A stretch of 64,000 bases of DNA from Tectiglobus sp965224045 (GTDB lineage Bacteria > Pseudomonadota > Alphaproteobacteria > Rhizobiales > Hyphomicrobiaceae): NCBI GenBank assembly GCA_965224045.1, contig CBDCYD010000016.1, positions 1,116,001 through 1,180,000 of the forward strand, written 5' to 3'. Below the pieces are notes generated by a model, which saw only the letters and a list, made by a program, of their open reading frames with translations, had not been told where the DNA came from and made no database searches. The position numbers and the translations under genes are program-made. Positions 51,684-61,104 of the stretch are shown piece after piece (position 1 is the first letter of the stretch; each line of letters begins with the position of its first letter).

Positions 51684-52601
51684 TCAATCGTCGCTTGTCG
51701 TCCGTGCGCGTTCGATCTGTGCCACATCGCACAGGACATCGACCATGGCCGAGAAGTCCTGACTGCCGTAGCCACGCGCGCGTGCCGCCGAAAATGCCTC
51801 CCGGGCGGCGGCGGCGACAGGTACTGGTACGCGCGATGCGTTGGCTGCCTGAACAATGAGCGAGAGGTCTTTGTGGGCGAGGTCGATCGTAAAGCCAGGC
51901 TCGGTATCGCCTGCCAGGACTTTGTTGGGCCAATTGACCTTGAGTTGTCCATTGGTGGCGGTGGTGCCGTGGATGACTTCGAGCGTCGTGGCGAGGTCAA
52001 GTCCGAAACGTTGCGACAGGGCGAGCGCCTCGGCATTGAGCTGGCAGGATATTATTGCAAGGTAGTTGTTGACCAGTTTGGTGCGGGTTCCGGCACCGGC
52101 CCTGCCGCAGTAATGGATGGCCGTGCCCATCGCTTCGAGCAGCGGAAGGACCGTTTCGAAATCCTCTCTGGCACCGCCTACCATGAACAGACTTTCACCG
52201 CGGTCTGCGTGCCAGGCGAGCCGGCCAATGGGTGCATCCACGGCGCGATGGCCTTTCGCCTGAGCCTGCGCGTGGAGCTTGTCGGTGACCTCGGGTTCGA
52301 TGGTCGACAAATCCAATACCAGGGTGTTTGGTCTGGCGTGGACGAAAATGCCGTCGGGACCCATGACGATGTCGTCGACTTCGCGCGCGGTTGGCAGTAC
52401 CGTGATGATGATTGGGCATTGTTCGGCGATGTCCTTGGCTGACGGGGCGGAGCGTGCACCGTGTGAGACAAGTTCTGCCATCGGCTCGGGACGAATGTCG
52501 TGGACGATCAGCTTGAATCCCTTTTTCGCGCAGTTGATCGCCATGCCGCGGCCCATCGCGCCAAGTCCGATGAAACCGATGTTGAGATCTCGTGTCGTCA
52601 T
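51684..52601 (-). CDS. NAD(P)-dependent beta-hydroxyacid dehydrogenase (3-hydroxyisobutyrate/tartronate semialdehyde reductase family)
   Basis: This 305-residue enzyme has the N-terminal dinucleotide motif G-F-I-G-L-G-A-M-G-R-G-M near residue 8, D-A-P-I-G near 122 and the catalytic lysine in T-K-L-V-N-N-Y near 173. The C-terminal helices are normal. It is a second family member in this window (compare 31512), but the two are not close copies. It lies directly upstream, in transcription, of the DksA/TraR gene. The substrate may be a 3-hydroxyacid or tartronate semialdehyde; not determined. Confidence 0.88.
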   Translation of the reverse strand: MTTRDLNIGFIGLGAMGRGMAINCAKKGFKLIVHDIRPEPMAELVSHGARSAPSAKDIAEQCPIIITVLPTAREVDDIVMGPDGIFVHARPNTLVLDLSTIEPEVTDKLHAQAQAKGHRAVDAPIGRLAWHADRGESLFMVGGAREDFETVLPLLEAMGTAIHYCGRAGAGTRTKLVNNYLAIISCQLNAEALALSQRFGLDLATTLEVIHGTTATNGQLKVNWPNKVLAGDTEPGFTIDLAHKDLSLIVQAANASRVPVPVAAAAREAFSAARARGYGSQDFSAMVDVLCDVAQIERARTTSDD

Positions 52602-52677
52602 GATGACTCGTCTCCGAAGACTGTGGTCCTAAAATCGTGGTCGCAAGAGTTGGGGCCTTCTCTGAGATATGAGGCTA

Positions 52678-52735
52678 GAGCAACCTGCCTTAATCCGGAA
52701 TCGGACCGATTCCGGATTAAAGCAGAAAGTTGCTC
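52678..52735. repeat. Compound palindrome
   Basis: Outer arms gagcaac and gttgctc (52678-52684, 52729-52735), inner ctgc and gcag, and a core 15-bp perfect palindrome (ttaatccggaatcgg at 52690-52704 with its complement at 52706-52720) form one compound stem with small bulges. It resembles the short intergenic palindromic repeats known in Rhizobiales, such as RIME-type elements, though I cannot confirm the family without searching. It lies upstream of the leftward dehydrogenase gene. Confidence 0.6.
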
Positions 52736-52753
52736 GATTCTTTAGAGGCGATC

Positions 52754-52809
52754 ATCATCGTGCCTTATGTTGGAGCCGCGACAGCGGTTCCAACATAAGG
52801 CACGATGAT
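52754..52809. repeat. Strong inverted repeat with 26-bp arms and a gaca loop
   Basis: Arms at 52754-52779 and 52784-52809 pair along 26 bp with a single G-T pair; the 4-nt loop is gaca, a GNRA-type tetraloop in RNA. It is 18 bp from the first palindrome and follows the end of the leftward acidic-protein gene, so it could be its terminator. The perfect length and pairing exceed ordinary terminators, suggesting a mobile or repetitive palindromic element. Confidence 0.65.
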
Positions 52810-52918
52810 TTCGTCCTGCATGGCGGGTTTGTGCATGGTGCTTACGCCAACACAAAAGACACCCGCCTCCGGGCGATGCACGGAGGCGGGCGGCCAGAGC
52901 AGGTGTGGGAGGACCGGA

Positions 52919-54400
52919 TCAGACGAAATAGCGTTTCAATTCGCTCAGCCGATGCAGGATATCCTCGACCTGAGGGATGTGCTGCCAATCGGCAATTTCC
53001 GGTCGGTGCAGGAGGACTGCGGCGGCGGCAGCAGCGGCGCTGAGGCCGAGTGCGGCGACGATCTTGCGGCTGTGGCGGCGACGCGGTGAGGGAGTATCGT
53101 CCGACCTGTCTGCCAGCGTTTCGCACTGGGGAGCGTCAAGGGCGTCGTCTTTGGATGCTATGGGCAACGTCACGATGTTGTCTGCAGTGGCATCGACGAT
53201 GTCGGCATTTTTGTCGGTATCGCGGTCGGTATCGGACGTATCATCGGTTTCATGTGCACCGTCACCGGCCGCAATCTCGGCCTCCAAGGCATCGGTTGCT
53301 TCTTCGACGCCAGAGGTTGCGATCGCGTCAGCCAAGGTCAAGGTCTCGATCTTCGCAGCCGGCGCCACTTCATCGTCATCATTGATTTTCGCTTTGCCCG
53401 TGCCGGCATTAAGCGTAATTGATGCCGTCAGAGCCTTATCGGAACCGCCCGCGTCGGTGATTGTCGCAATCGCGCTTTCATCGCGATGATCGTCGGTTTC
53501 ATCCGCGCATGCCATAGCCATGTTCGCGTCGTCGTCGGACGCGAGGGGCTCGGCTCCGGCTAGCAACGGTGCCGGCGTCCCAATCGCTTCAGCATCGGGC
53601 TCGAATTCATCGATGGGCTGATGCATGGGTGACGGCGTCAGGTTCGCGACTTCGACGTCCTTGGCGGGGTCGAACAGGTCGGTAGCGTTCGCATCCGGGA
53701 TGTCCGATTGCGTGTCGTCCTGCTCGCCGTCGAGTTCTGTGGAGCCCAAATCGTCAGCATCATATTCCTCGGCCAGAGAGAATGCGTCTGCCTCGGACTC
53801 GGTTTTGCAAGTGATACCTTCATCCATGATGCCAATGTCGCTCAGATCGAAGACAACACTGCAATCCGACCCAATGGTTTCGGACGATGGCGATACTTCA
53901 TCGCATTCCGTGACGTCCTCGACAGGATTGTCTTCAATTTCGCTAGAAACGAAATCCGTCAGGTCTGCTGGCTCGTCCCCGGCGATGTCATCGAGAGTGT
54001 CATCAGCGTCGCCGTGCAGCGATGGAGCAGCGATCTCGTCATTGGTTTCGTCGGGTGTCAGATCCAGTGCGCATAACGGTGCCGGCGCGTCCTCGGTCAA
54101 GGCGTTGCCTGACAGCGAATTTAAAGTCATCGATGGAACCGGTGGCCCTATGACCGCTGGCGCGCCGGGATCAGAGCGAAGCTCAGTGATGGCGCCGACA
54201 TCCGGTGCTTCGTCGTTAGCGACCGCATCCGCCTCGGTTTCTTCGATGGACCCAACGAGGTCTGCGAGAACGAGGTCAATGAGCGAATCCAGCTCCTGCC
54301 GCGCCTTTCGCGTATTGCTCTCAATCGATTCAAACTCGCGCTTCAAAACCTGTAATTTGGCGAGAGCTGTTTTGGAACCCAGTCCTTCGCTCGCAAGCAT
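52919..54400 (-). CDS. Highly acidic protein with a C-terminal membrane anchor, unknown function
   Basis: This 493-residue protein is very unusual: about residues 1-50 are helical (A-L-A-K-L-Q-V-L-K-R-E-F), the next 380 are rich in Asp, Glu, Ala and Thr with little order, then a basic R-R-R-H-S-R-K (438-444) precedes a single hydrophobic segment I-V-A-A-L-G-L-S-A-A-A-A-A-A-A-V-L-L (445-462) and a short 31-residue tail. This predicts a long disordered acidic arm held at the membrane by one C-terminal helix. No domain is recognised. The gene starts at ATG 54400 after an AT-rich region and is not part of an obvious operon. Confidence 0.75.
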   Translation of the reverse strand: MLASEGLGSKTALAKLQVLKREFESIESNTRKARQELDSLIDLVLADLVGSIEETEADAVANDEAPDVGAITELRSDPGAPAVIGPPVPSMTLNSLSGNALTEDAPAPLCALDLTPDETNDEIAAPSLHGDADDTLDDIAGDEPADLTDFVSSEIEDNPVEDVTECDEVSPSSETIGSDCSVVFDLSDIGIMDEGITCKTESEADAFSLAEEYDADDLGSTELDGEQDDTQSDIPDANATDLFDPAKDVEVANLTPSPMHQPIDEFEPDAEAIGTPAPLLAGAEPLASDDDANMAMACADETDDHRDESAIATITDAGGSDKALTASITLNAGTGKAKINDDDEVAPAAKIETLTLADAIATSGVEEATDALEAEIAAGDGAHETDDTSDTDRDTDKNADIVDATADNIVTLPIASKDDALDAPQCETLADRSDDTPSPRRRHSRKIVAALGLSAAAAAAAVLLHRPEIADWQHIPQVEDILHRLSELKRYFV

Positions 54401-54716
54401 TGCCCATGTCCTTTGGTCAGCTGCAATTTCTAACAGTTGATTTGATTGTCGAGAAAATAGATCAACAAGTTCCTAATCTGCGTATTGTTTTGGTGCAAAA
54501 AAATGAAATTAAACCGGCATTTAAAAACGCTTTAAAGTCGTTTGTTTTCAATAAGTTATGCGATTTCTAATTTTGTGACTTGATTGCATGATTCGGCGGC
54601 ATCAACTGGTGATTGTGTGGCGGGGGATTTTTGGATCACTGCAAAGCCGGCATGTGAGGTCATTCTTATGTTTGTGTTTCATTTACTTTCAATTTGATGT
54701 CTTGATCTTAATGGGC
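54401..54716. other. AT-rich intergenic region
   Basis: This 316-bp gap lies between the acidic-protein gene and the soxG stop. It is clearly richer in A and T than its surroundings, particularly 54420-54600, where runs of a and t are frequent. It should hold the acidic-gene promoter; I could not select a -35/-10 pair. No small gene is convincing. Confidence 0.45.
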
Positions 54717-55319
54717 TCAACGCGCAGGTGCTTTGAATGGGCGGGCGATGCCTGCGACGAAACTGCATAGATCAAATGCATAGCTTGTCGGGATGTAGAT
54801 ATCGATCGCCGTTTCGTTGATCCGGTGGATCACAACTGCGACCTGGCCGATTGCTGTTTGGCGGAACGCGTTGGTGGGAAATGCGGTGAGCGCCGTCGGT
54901 AGTGTTACCAAACGCGGCAGGAATTCCGGGAGCCTCGGTCCAGCGAGGCGCAGGACTGCGCGTGCATGCGATAAATCCAGGGATGCGCTCGACTGCGGTG
55001 ACAGATGGCTCAATGCGGCTTCGATCACCTGATGATCCGGATGTCGAAAGAGTATGCGATCGGGAGCAATGCGGAAGGCCAGCGTGTCGCCATTTTTCTG
55101 GGCCTCGTGAAACGAGCCGCTACCATTGAGGCTGAGTGCATGTGTAAGAGGTGCGATGTCTCGTGACAAGTCATCACTCCATACCGTGACTTGGAAGAGG
55201 GCACCTGGTGGCTGGTCGCTCACCGTTATGCCGGCTGCATCCGGGTCTTTTGCAGTCTCGGAGTCGCTGCCGGCAGTGAGCGCCGGATGACCGTCAAGCG
55301 GGCTGCGGTACTCAGCCAT
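54717..55319 (-). CDS. soxG: Sarcosine oxidase gamma subunit
   Basis: This 200-residue SoxG-type protein is the last gene of the soxBDAG operon. The subunit shares the fold of GcvT C-terminal parts; D-L-S-H-A-R-A-V-L-R-L-A-G-P near residue 117 and V-I-H-R-I-N-E-T-A-I-D-I-Y-I-P-T-S-Y near 162 are family blocks. The start ATG 55319 overlaps the soxA stop by 8 bp. It is needed for assembly of the heterotetrameric enzyme that oxidises sarcosine to glycine, with transfer of the methyl group to tetrahydrofolate. Confidence 0.9.
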   Translation of the reverse strand: MAEYRSPLDGHPALTAGSDSETAKDPDAAGITVSDQPPGALFQVTVWSDDLSRDIAPLTHALSLNGSGSFHEAQKNGDTLAFRIAPDRILFRHPDHQVIEAALSHLSPQSSASLDLSHARAVLRLAGPRLPEFLPRLVTLPTALTAFPTNAFRQTAIGQVAVVIHRINETAIDIYIPTSYAFDLCSFVAGIARPFKAPAR

Positions 55320-58300
55320 TTTGGCGACTCCCGTCCGGATCGAAGAAGTGATGCGACATCACGGTTGCATGGAGTGTCAGGTCATCCAGGAAATCGACAC
55401 AGCGAACGGTCTCACCCTGACGCTCCTTGCCGCGGGCGAGCAAGGCGAGGGCAATGTGGTGGCCGAGGGCCGGGGAATAGGTCGTGGATGTAACGTGGCC
55501 TTCGCCGTGCCCTTCCGTGGTTCCCATTGCGGAAAACAGCAGCATGCCGGGCCGTGCGCCTTTGTCACCGGTGATGGCTAGTCCGACCAATGTTGGGCGC
55601 CCAGGTTCTACGAGTGCAGGGCGACTTCGCAGAACCGCACCCACGAAGGGCTTGCGGGTGCTGGCAAATCCTTCGAGACCCAGGTCCCTGAGGGTTGTGC
55701 GACCATCGAGCTCTGGTCCGGCGACGTGACCCTTTTCGACCCGGAGCGTGCCCATCGCCTCCGTGCCGTAGGCGATGGTCCTCAGCGGCTGGCCGGCCTC
55801 GTAGAGCTTTTCCCAGACGAAGCGGCCGTGGCCTGATCCGCAATAGACCTCGTAGGCCAGTTCGCCAGAATAGCTCATGCGGTGAATGCGGATGTCTACA
55901 TCCGAAATCCGGGATTCGACAAAATGGTTGTTGGGTAAGGCCGAATTGCTGAGATCCGTGTCGTTGATGACGGAGCTCAGCAAAGTTCGTGACTGGGGGC
56001 CGGCGACGGCAATGACTGCCCATTGGTCCGTTACGGATGTGACGCTAACCCTGAGACCGGTCCAGGCGGATTGGAGGAGGTATTCGAGATGGGCGAGGAC
56101 CGGACCGGCGTTGGTTGTGGTCGTCGACATCAGGTAGTCGTTTTCCCCGAGGCGCGCTGTAGCGCCGTCGTCGAGTACGAACCCATCGTCGCGCAGCATG
56201 ACGCCGTAACGCAGGCGCCCTACCGGTAGTGTCTTCCAACCGTTGACGTAAACCCGATTGAGGAATTCGGCAGAGTCGGGGCCCTGCACGGCGATTTTAC
56301 CAAGCGTCGAGACATCGACGATGCCGACGTGCTCGCGGACGTGATTGGCTTCGCGGCGATAGGCGGCGTCAATGTCCTCGCCGGGCCGAGGGTAATACCG
56401 AGGTCGCTTCCAGGCACCTGCATCGGTGAACATGGCGCCATGTTCAGTATGCCAGCCATGAATCGGTGTGATGCGCGTCGGCGTGAGATGGGGACCGCCG
56501 TGATGGCTCGCGAGTGCGCCGATTGAGACCGGTGTATAGGGTGGCCGAAAGGTGGTCGTGCCAACGTCTTCGATGCCGATGCCGCGCTTTTCGGCCATCC
56601 GCGCCAGTGCATTGATATTGGATGTCTTGCCTTGGTCGGTCGCCATTCCCGTGGTTGTGTAGCGCTTGAGATGCTCGACCGAAACGTAGCCTTCCTGGTA
56701 AGCCTGATCGATATCGGCGAGAGTGACGTCATGCTGGAAGTCGACGAAGGCCTTGCCGGTTGGTTTGCCGTCTTGCGCCAATATGATCCGGGTTTTGGCT
56801 ATCTCGCGCATGGGATCGAGGGATGTGATCGAAGGCGGCGGCGGAGTTGTGGTGCCGGTGTCTGCCAGCTGCCTACCGATTTGATCAGGACCGTGGCGGC
56901 CGGCACGGGCGCCGTCACGAATGGCATTTTCAAGCATCATGATGCCTGCCGCGCCACCGCATAGCAGTCCACCCGGGAAGGACGGGTCAGGTGCGAGGAA
57001 ACAATCTTTCTCGCGATCGTAGACGGGTTTGCGGCCAGGATGGCTCCAGAGGTGGATCACGGGTGACCAGCCGCCGGACATTGCAAGCGTGGTGCAGGGC
57101 AGTGTTTCGGTGTCGTGGCGGATGTATCCCGAAGCATCAATTTCACCGACACGCACGGTGGCAAGCGTTCGCCACATGTCGCCGGCGGCGCCTTGCGTCG
57201 AAAGGACGGCCGAGCGTCGCCGGACGTCGACGCCTGCGCCGATAGCCCCGGCGCTGACGACATCGGGTACTTCAGCGCGGGTATCGAGCAGCGTGACGCG
57301 GGCACCGGCGACTTTCGCTGCGACGGCCGTCAGGTAGGCGCTGTCGTTGTTGGTTGCGATAATGATGTCGCGGCCCGGCAGAACGGCGTATCGGTTGATA
57401 TATTGGCGTAGCGCGCCGGCCAGCATGACGCCGGGCCTGTCGTTTCCGGCAAAGACGAGGGGCCGTTCCAATGCGCCGGTTGCATATATCACCTTGTTTG
57501 CGCGAACCTGCCAGTAGCATTGGCGGGGCTGGTCGGGCGGCGGCGCGGCGACATGATCCCAACAGCGTTCGATGAGGCCGAAAACATTTCCGTCATACGC
57601 GCCGAAGGCGGTCGTGCGTCGAAGAATGCGAACGTTGGGCAGGCTCTCGAGGTCTTCAACAACCCGGGTACGCCAGCTTTCGGCCGCACCGCTGGAAGGT
57701 TCGCCCAACAGTGAGCCACCGAGCTCGAAGTCCTGCTCGACAAGTATGACGTCGGCACCGCCACGTGCTGCGGAGCTGGCGGCGGCAAGGCCGGCCGGTC
57801 CGGCACCAACAATCAGTACGTCACAATGGGCAACGGCCTTTTCATAGGAATCCGGATCGGCGCGCATGGCAGCGCGGCCAAGACCGGCGGCTCTGCGAAT
57901 GAAGTGTTCGCAAAACATCCAGAAGCGTGTGCCTTTGAGTGGTCCGACAACGGGCCCCATAAAGGTCTTGTAATAGAATCCGGCCGACAGCATTGGCGCA
58001 AGCAACTGATTTGTTGCGCCGATATCGAAATTGATGCTTGGCCATGCATTCTGACTGCTGGCCTGCAGACCGTCATATGCCTCGATCATCGTTGCAGGTG
58101 TGTTCGGCTCTCGGCGATCGCCCGTGCGCAGTTCGACAAGCGCGTTGGGTTCTTCCGGACCCGCTGTCATCAGCCCGCGAGGGCGGTGATATTTGAACGA
58201 GCGGGCGAGTGGGGTGATGCCGGATGCCAGTAACGCTGAGGCGAGCGTGTCGCCTGGATGCGCCGGAAGTTCACGCCGATCAAATGAGATCAGGTTTACG

Positions 58301-58353
58301 CGCGTGCGATCGATCCTGCCGCCGTTCGGCAACCGGTATGGTTCGAGGCTCAC
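55312..58353 (-). CDS. soxA: Sarcosine oxidase alpha subunit
   Basis: This 1013-residue SoxA has an N-terminal part with F-K-Y-H-R-P-R-G-L and the ferredoxin-like fold, an NAD-binding motif V-G-A-G-P-A-G-L-A-A-A-S near residue 178, and a C-terminal aminomethyltransferase (GcvT-like) domain (about 600-1000) that binds tetrahydrofolate. H-V-G-I-V-D-V-S-T-L-G-K-I near 675 is typical. It starts at GTG 58353, overlapping the soxD stop by 4 bp. Together with SoxB it forms the catalytic core; one-carbon units from sarcosine exit as methylene-THF. No purU, glyA or folD lies in the window. Confidence 0.93.
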   Translation of the reverse strand: MSLEPYRLPNGGRIDRTRVNLISFDRRELPAHPGDTLASALLASGITPLARSFKYHRPRGLMTAGPEEPNALVELRTGDRREPNTPATMIEAYDGLQASSQNAWPSINFDIGATNQLLAPMLSAGFYYKTFMGPVVGPLKGTRFWMFCEHFIRRAAGLGRAAMRADPDSYEKAVAHCDVLIVGAGPAGLAAASSAARGGADVILVEQDFELGGSLLGEPSSGAAESWRTRVVEDLESLPNVRILRRTTAFGAYDGNVFGLIERCWDHVAAPPPDQPRQCYWQVRANKVIYATGALERPLVFAGNDRPGVMLAGALRQYINRYAVLPGRDIIIATNNDSAYLTAVAAKVAGARVTLLDTRAEVPDVVSAGAIGAGVDVRRRSAVLSTQGAAGDMWRTLATVRVGEIDASGYIRHDTETLPCTTLAMSGGWSPVIHLWSHPGRKPVYDREKDCFLAPDPSFPGGLLCGGAAGIMMLENAIRDGARAGRHGPDQIGRQLADTGTTTPPPPSITSLDPMREIAKTRIILAQDGKPTGKAFVDFQHDVTLADIDQAYQEGYVSVEHLKRYTTTGMATDQGKTSNINALARMAEKRGIGIEDVGTTTFRPPYTPVSIGALASHHGGPHLTPTRITPIHGWHTEHGAMFTDAGAWKRPRYYPRPGEDIDAAYRREANHVREHVGIVDVSTLGKIAVQGPDSAEFLNRVYVNGWKTLPVGRLRYGVMLRDDGFVLDDGATARLGENDYLMSTTTTNAGPVLAHLEYLLQSAWTGLRVSVTSVTDQWAVIAVAGPQSRTLLSSVINDTDLSNSALPNNHFVESRISDVDIRIHRMSYSGELAYEVYCGSGHGRFVWEKLYEAGQPLRTIAYGTEAMGTLRVEKGHVAGPELDGRTTLRDLGLEGFASTRKPFVGAVLRSRPALVEPGRPTLVGLAITGDKGARPGMLLFSAMGTTEGHGEGHVTSTTYSPALGHHIALALLARGKERQGETVRCVDFLDDLTLHATVMSHHFFDPDGSRQNG

Positions 58354-58616
58354 GGCTTGCCCTCCGCTGCGCGACGGCAGTGCTTGATTTCGTGCGTCAG
58401 CGTATCGCGCTCGACGATCAGAACCTGGCGGCAGCCGTGGACGTGATGCCAGTACTCATGATGTGTGCCGCGTGGATTGGGGCGCAGGAACACGTACTCA
58501 TACCAGGTGTCCAAATCGGCCTCGTCGTGTGCAGGACGCGCACGGCTGGCATCGCCGCAATAGATATATTCGGTCTCGTCTCGCAGGCCGCAGACAGGGC
58601 ACTCAATTCGGATCAA
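58350..58616 (-). CDS. soxD: Sarcosine oxidase delta subunit
   Basis: This 88-residue SoxD zinc subunit has C6-P-V-C9 near its N-terminus and H-H-V-H-G-C at 57-62, the normal zinc ligands, and Y-C-G-D-A near 19. Length matches the family (about 90-100). It starts at ATG 58616, 9 bp after the soxB stop, and its stop overlaps the soxA GTG. It is structural and stabilises the complex. Confidence 0.93.
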   Translation of the reverse strand: MIRIECPVCGLRDETEYIYCGDASRARPAHDEADLDTWYEYVFLRPNPRGTHHEYWHHVHGCRQVLIVERDTLTHEIKHCRRAAEGKP

Positions 58617-58625
58617 AGCTTGGCC

Positions 58626-59882
58626 TCAATGCAAATGCGGGGTGGGTCCCACGCCCTTTTCGTCAATTTGGACGCCGCGACGGAACCGATCGAGCGTTAG
58701 CAGGGCATTGTCGGGATGAGGCTCGTCCTTGGCGATTGTCCAGGCATAACACCAGCCGGAGCCCGGTGTTGCCTTGAACCCGCCATAGCACCAACCACCG
58801 TTCAGATAGAGTCCGTCTATCGGTGTTTTGCAGATGAAGGGTGAACCGTCCATGCTCATGTCCATGACGCCGGCCCATTGACGCAAGACGCGCAGGCGCG
58901 AGGCGGCCGGGATCAGTGATTTGGCAGCGGCGGCCACGTGTTCGACGTTGGGCAACCCGCCGCGCTGGGCATAGGTGTTGTAGCCATCGATATCGCCGCC
59001 GAAGACCAACCCGCCCTTGTCGGACTGGCTGATATAGAAATGGGCTGCGGCATACGAAATCACCGTATCGATCATCGGTTTCAACGGTTCGGAAACGTAA
59101 GCCTGGAGGGCATGGGTCTCGATTGGCAGGGTCAGGCCCGCCTTGTTGGCCAGATGAGAGGAGTGGCCGGCGACCGCAAGTGCAACCTTGTCGGCACGTA
59201 TCGGCCCTCGCGCCGTTTCAACACCGCAAATGCGCTCGCCGTCGCGAATGAAGCCCGTAACTTCGCACTGCTGGATGATGTCGACGCCGCGCCGATCCGC
59301 GCCCCGGGCAAAGCCCCAGGCCACGGCGTCGTGTCGCGCTGTGCCGGCGCGACCCTGAAACAACGCGCCAAGGATGGGGAAGCGGGCGGCCGGGGTGTAG
59401 TCCAGATAGGGCAGGCGGCGGCGGACCTCGGCGCGGTCAAGCAGCTCTGCATCGATGCCGTTGGCGCGCATGACGTTGCCGCGGCGGCGTGCCGCGTCCA
59501 GGGTCGCCGGCGAATGGATCAGGTTGAACTGTCCGCGCTGTGAGAACATGACATTGAAGTTCAACTCATGACTGAGGTTCTCCCACAACTTCAATGACCG
59601 CTCGTATAGGTGGGTGTTGCCCGGGATCATGTAGTTGGAGCGCACGATCGTCGTGTTGCGGCCGGTGTTGCCACCGCCAAGCCAGCCCTTTTCGACGACG
59701 GCTACGTTGTGAATACCGTGTTCCTTGGCCAGGTAGAATGCCGTGGCCAACCCGTGACCGCCGCCGCCCACGATGACGACATCGTAGCGGGGCTTGGGTT
59801 CTGGATCGCGCCATGCCCGTGGCCAGTTGCGGTTGCCGCTCATGGCATTGCGTAGAATGGAAAATACGGAGTATGCGCCCAC
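58626..59882 (-). CDS. soxB: Sarcosine oxidase beta subunit
   Basis: This 418-residue SoxB has the FAD motif V-V-I-V-G-G-G-G-H-G-L-A-T-A near residue 35. In G-T-A-R-H-D-A-V-A-W the histidine at about 184 aligns with the residue that covalently holds FMN in the heterotetrameric enzymes. C-terminal G-G-W-C-Y-G-G-F-K-A-T-P-G-S-G is conserved. I chose the GTG at 59882, which gives the usual M-x-x-Y-S-V-F-S start. It is the first gene of soxBDAG; the 183 bp to the divergent HAD gene must carry its promoter. Confidence 0.93.
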   Translation of the reverse strand: MGAYSVFSILRNAMSGNRNWPRAWRDPEPKPRYDVVIVGGGGHGLATAFYLAKEHGIHNVAVVEKGWLGGGNTGRNTTIVRSNYMIPGNTHLYERSLKLWENLSHELNFNVMFSQRGQFNLIHSPATLDAARRRGNVMRANGIDAELLDRAEVRRRLPYLDYTPAARFPILGALFQGRAGTARHDAVAWGFARGADRRGVDIIQQCEVTGFIRDGERICGVETARGPIRADKVALAVAGHSSHLANKAGLTLPIETHALQAYVSEPLKPMIDTVISYAAAHFYISQSDKGGLVFGGDIDGYNTYAQRGGLPNVEHVAAAAKSLIPAASRLRVLRQWAGVMDMSMDGSPFICKTPIDGLYLNGGWCYGGFKATPGSGWCYAWTIAKDEPHPDNALLTLDRFRRGVQIDEKGVGPTPHLH

Positions 59883-60065
59883 GCGTGTCTCCCGGAGCCG
59901 GTCGGCCTACCTTGGCGCAGCTCCCATCGCCGTGCAAGGTCCGGAACCGGTATTGAGATCAGCCTGGCTTCTACCGCGTGATGCAGGCGCCTTTGTTGCG
60001 CCGCCGAATCACGGCACGGTCGCCAATGCAACCTGACTTAAACCAGCCGCAAGAGGAGTTGAGTG

Positions 60066-61043
60066 ATGGCAGAGCGGTCGATGCGGGAGGGGGCGAGCGG
60101 CGTGGGGGGTAAGGCAAACCGGACGCGGCGCAAGACCAGCCGCCCGGTTGCCAGGCGCAAGAAGACCGCCGCCAGCAGGCAGCCTGCCTATGAAAGGAAG
60201 ACGATTGCGCTGGTCTACGATTTCGATGGGACGCTGTCGCCAAAGCCAATGCAGGAATACGCCTTCCTGCCGAAGATCGGGGTTGACCCGGCGGATTTCT
60301 GGGCGGAGAGCAACCGCATTGCGCAGGAGCAGCAGGCCGACCCGCTCATCACCTATATGCATCTGCTCTACAAAAAGGCGAAAGAGAAGGGTGTGCGCAT
60401 CGACCGCGAAGACCTCGTGGCGCAGGGCCGCGACGTCGAGCTGTTCCCGGGTGTCAGCGACTGGTTCGACGCGATTGGCGACTACGTTGATGGGCATCCG
60501 GCCAATCGCGGGGTGGAGCTTCGCCACTATCTGATTTCATCGGGCCTGACGGAGATCATCGAAGGTACGCGGATATACGCGCGATTTCACAATGTGTTTG
60601 CATCGGAGTACTGGTTCGATGCCTATGATCTGCCGTACCCGAAGCGGGTGATTACGGACACCGGCAAGACGCAATACCTGTTTCGGATCAACAAGGGTGT
60701 CGAAGACCTCGGCCACAGCATCAACGAGCACATGCCGGAAGGGCAGCGCCCGGTGCCCTTTTCGCGCATGATCTACTTCGGCGACGGCGATACCGATGTT
60801 CCTTCAATGGCGGTAATGCGCAAGAACGGCGGGTATGCCTTCGCCGTCCATCCGCCGGGCCGGTCCAAAGACAAGTGCGTCAAGCTGTTCGAGGCGCAGA
60901 GGTGCGATTTCTATGCGCCGGCAGATTACCGTGCCGGGTCCGACTTGTTTCGGCGCACCTGCCTGCTCTTGGATCGTATCCTCGCTGATATTCGCATTGG
61001 TGAGGAGATCTGGCAGATCGGGCATGAGCCATCGTCGGGTTGA
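60066..61043 (+). CDS. HAD-superfamily phosphatase-like protein
   Basis: This 325-residue protein is basic at the N-terminus (about residues 10-40, Arg/Lys-rich), then has the HAD motif I Y-D-F-D-G-T-L near 50 with the nucleophilic Asp, motif II L-I-S-S-G-L-T near 158, and motif IV in F-G-D-G-D-T-D-V-P-S-M-A-V. It should dephosphorylate a small metabolite. I chose the ATG at 60066 after aagaggag; a GTG at 60063 is adjacent. It is divergent from soxB but no functional link is evident. A strong hairpin follows downstream. Confidence 0.88.
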   Translation: MAERSMREGASGVGGKANRTRRKTSRPVARRKKTAASRQPAYERKTIALVYDFDGTLSPKPMQEYAFLPKIGVDPADFWAESNRIAQEQQADPLITYMHLLYKKAKEKGVRIDREDLVAQGRDVELFPGVSDWFDAIGDYVDGHPANRGVELRHYLISSGLTEIIEGTRIYARFHNVFASEYWFDAYDLPYPKRVITDTGKTQYLFRINKGVEDLGHSINEHMPEGQRPVPFSRMIYFGDGDTDVPSMAVMRKNGGYAFAVHPPGRSKDKCVKLFEAQRCDFYAPADYRAGSDLFRRTCLLLDRILADIRIGEEIWQIGHEPSSG

Positions 61044-61104
61044 TCAAACGCCTGTGCTCTGCCTGTGTTTTGGGCTGCAGGACGATTGGGTGGCTGCACA
61101 AAGA

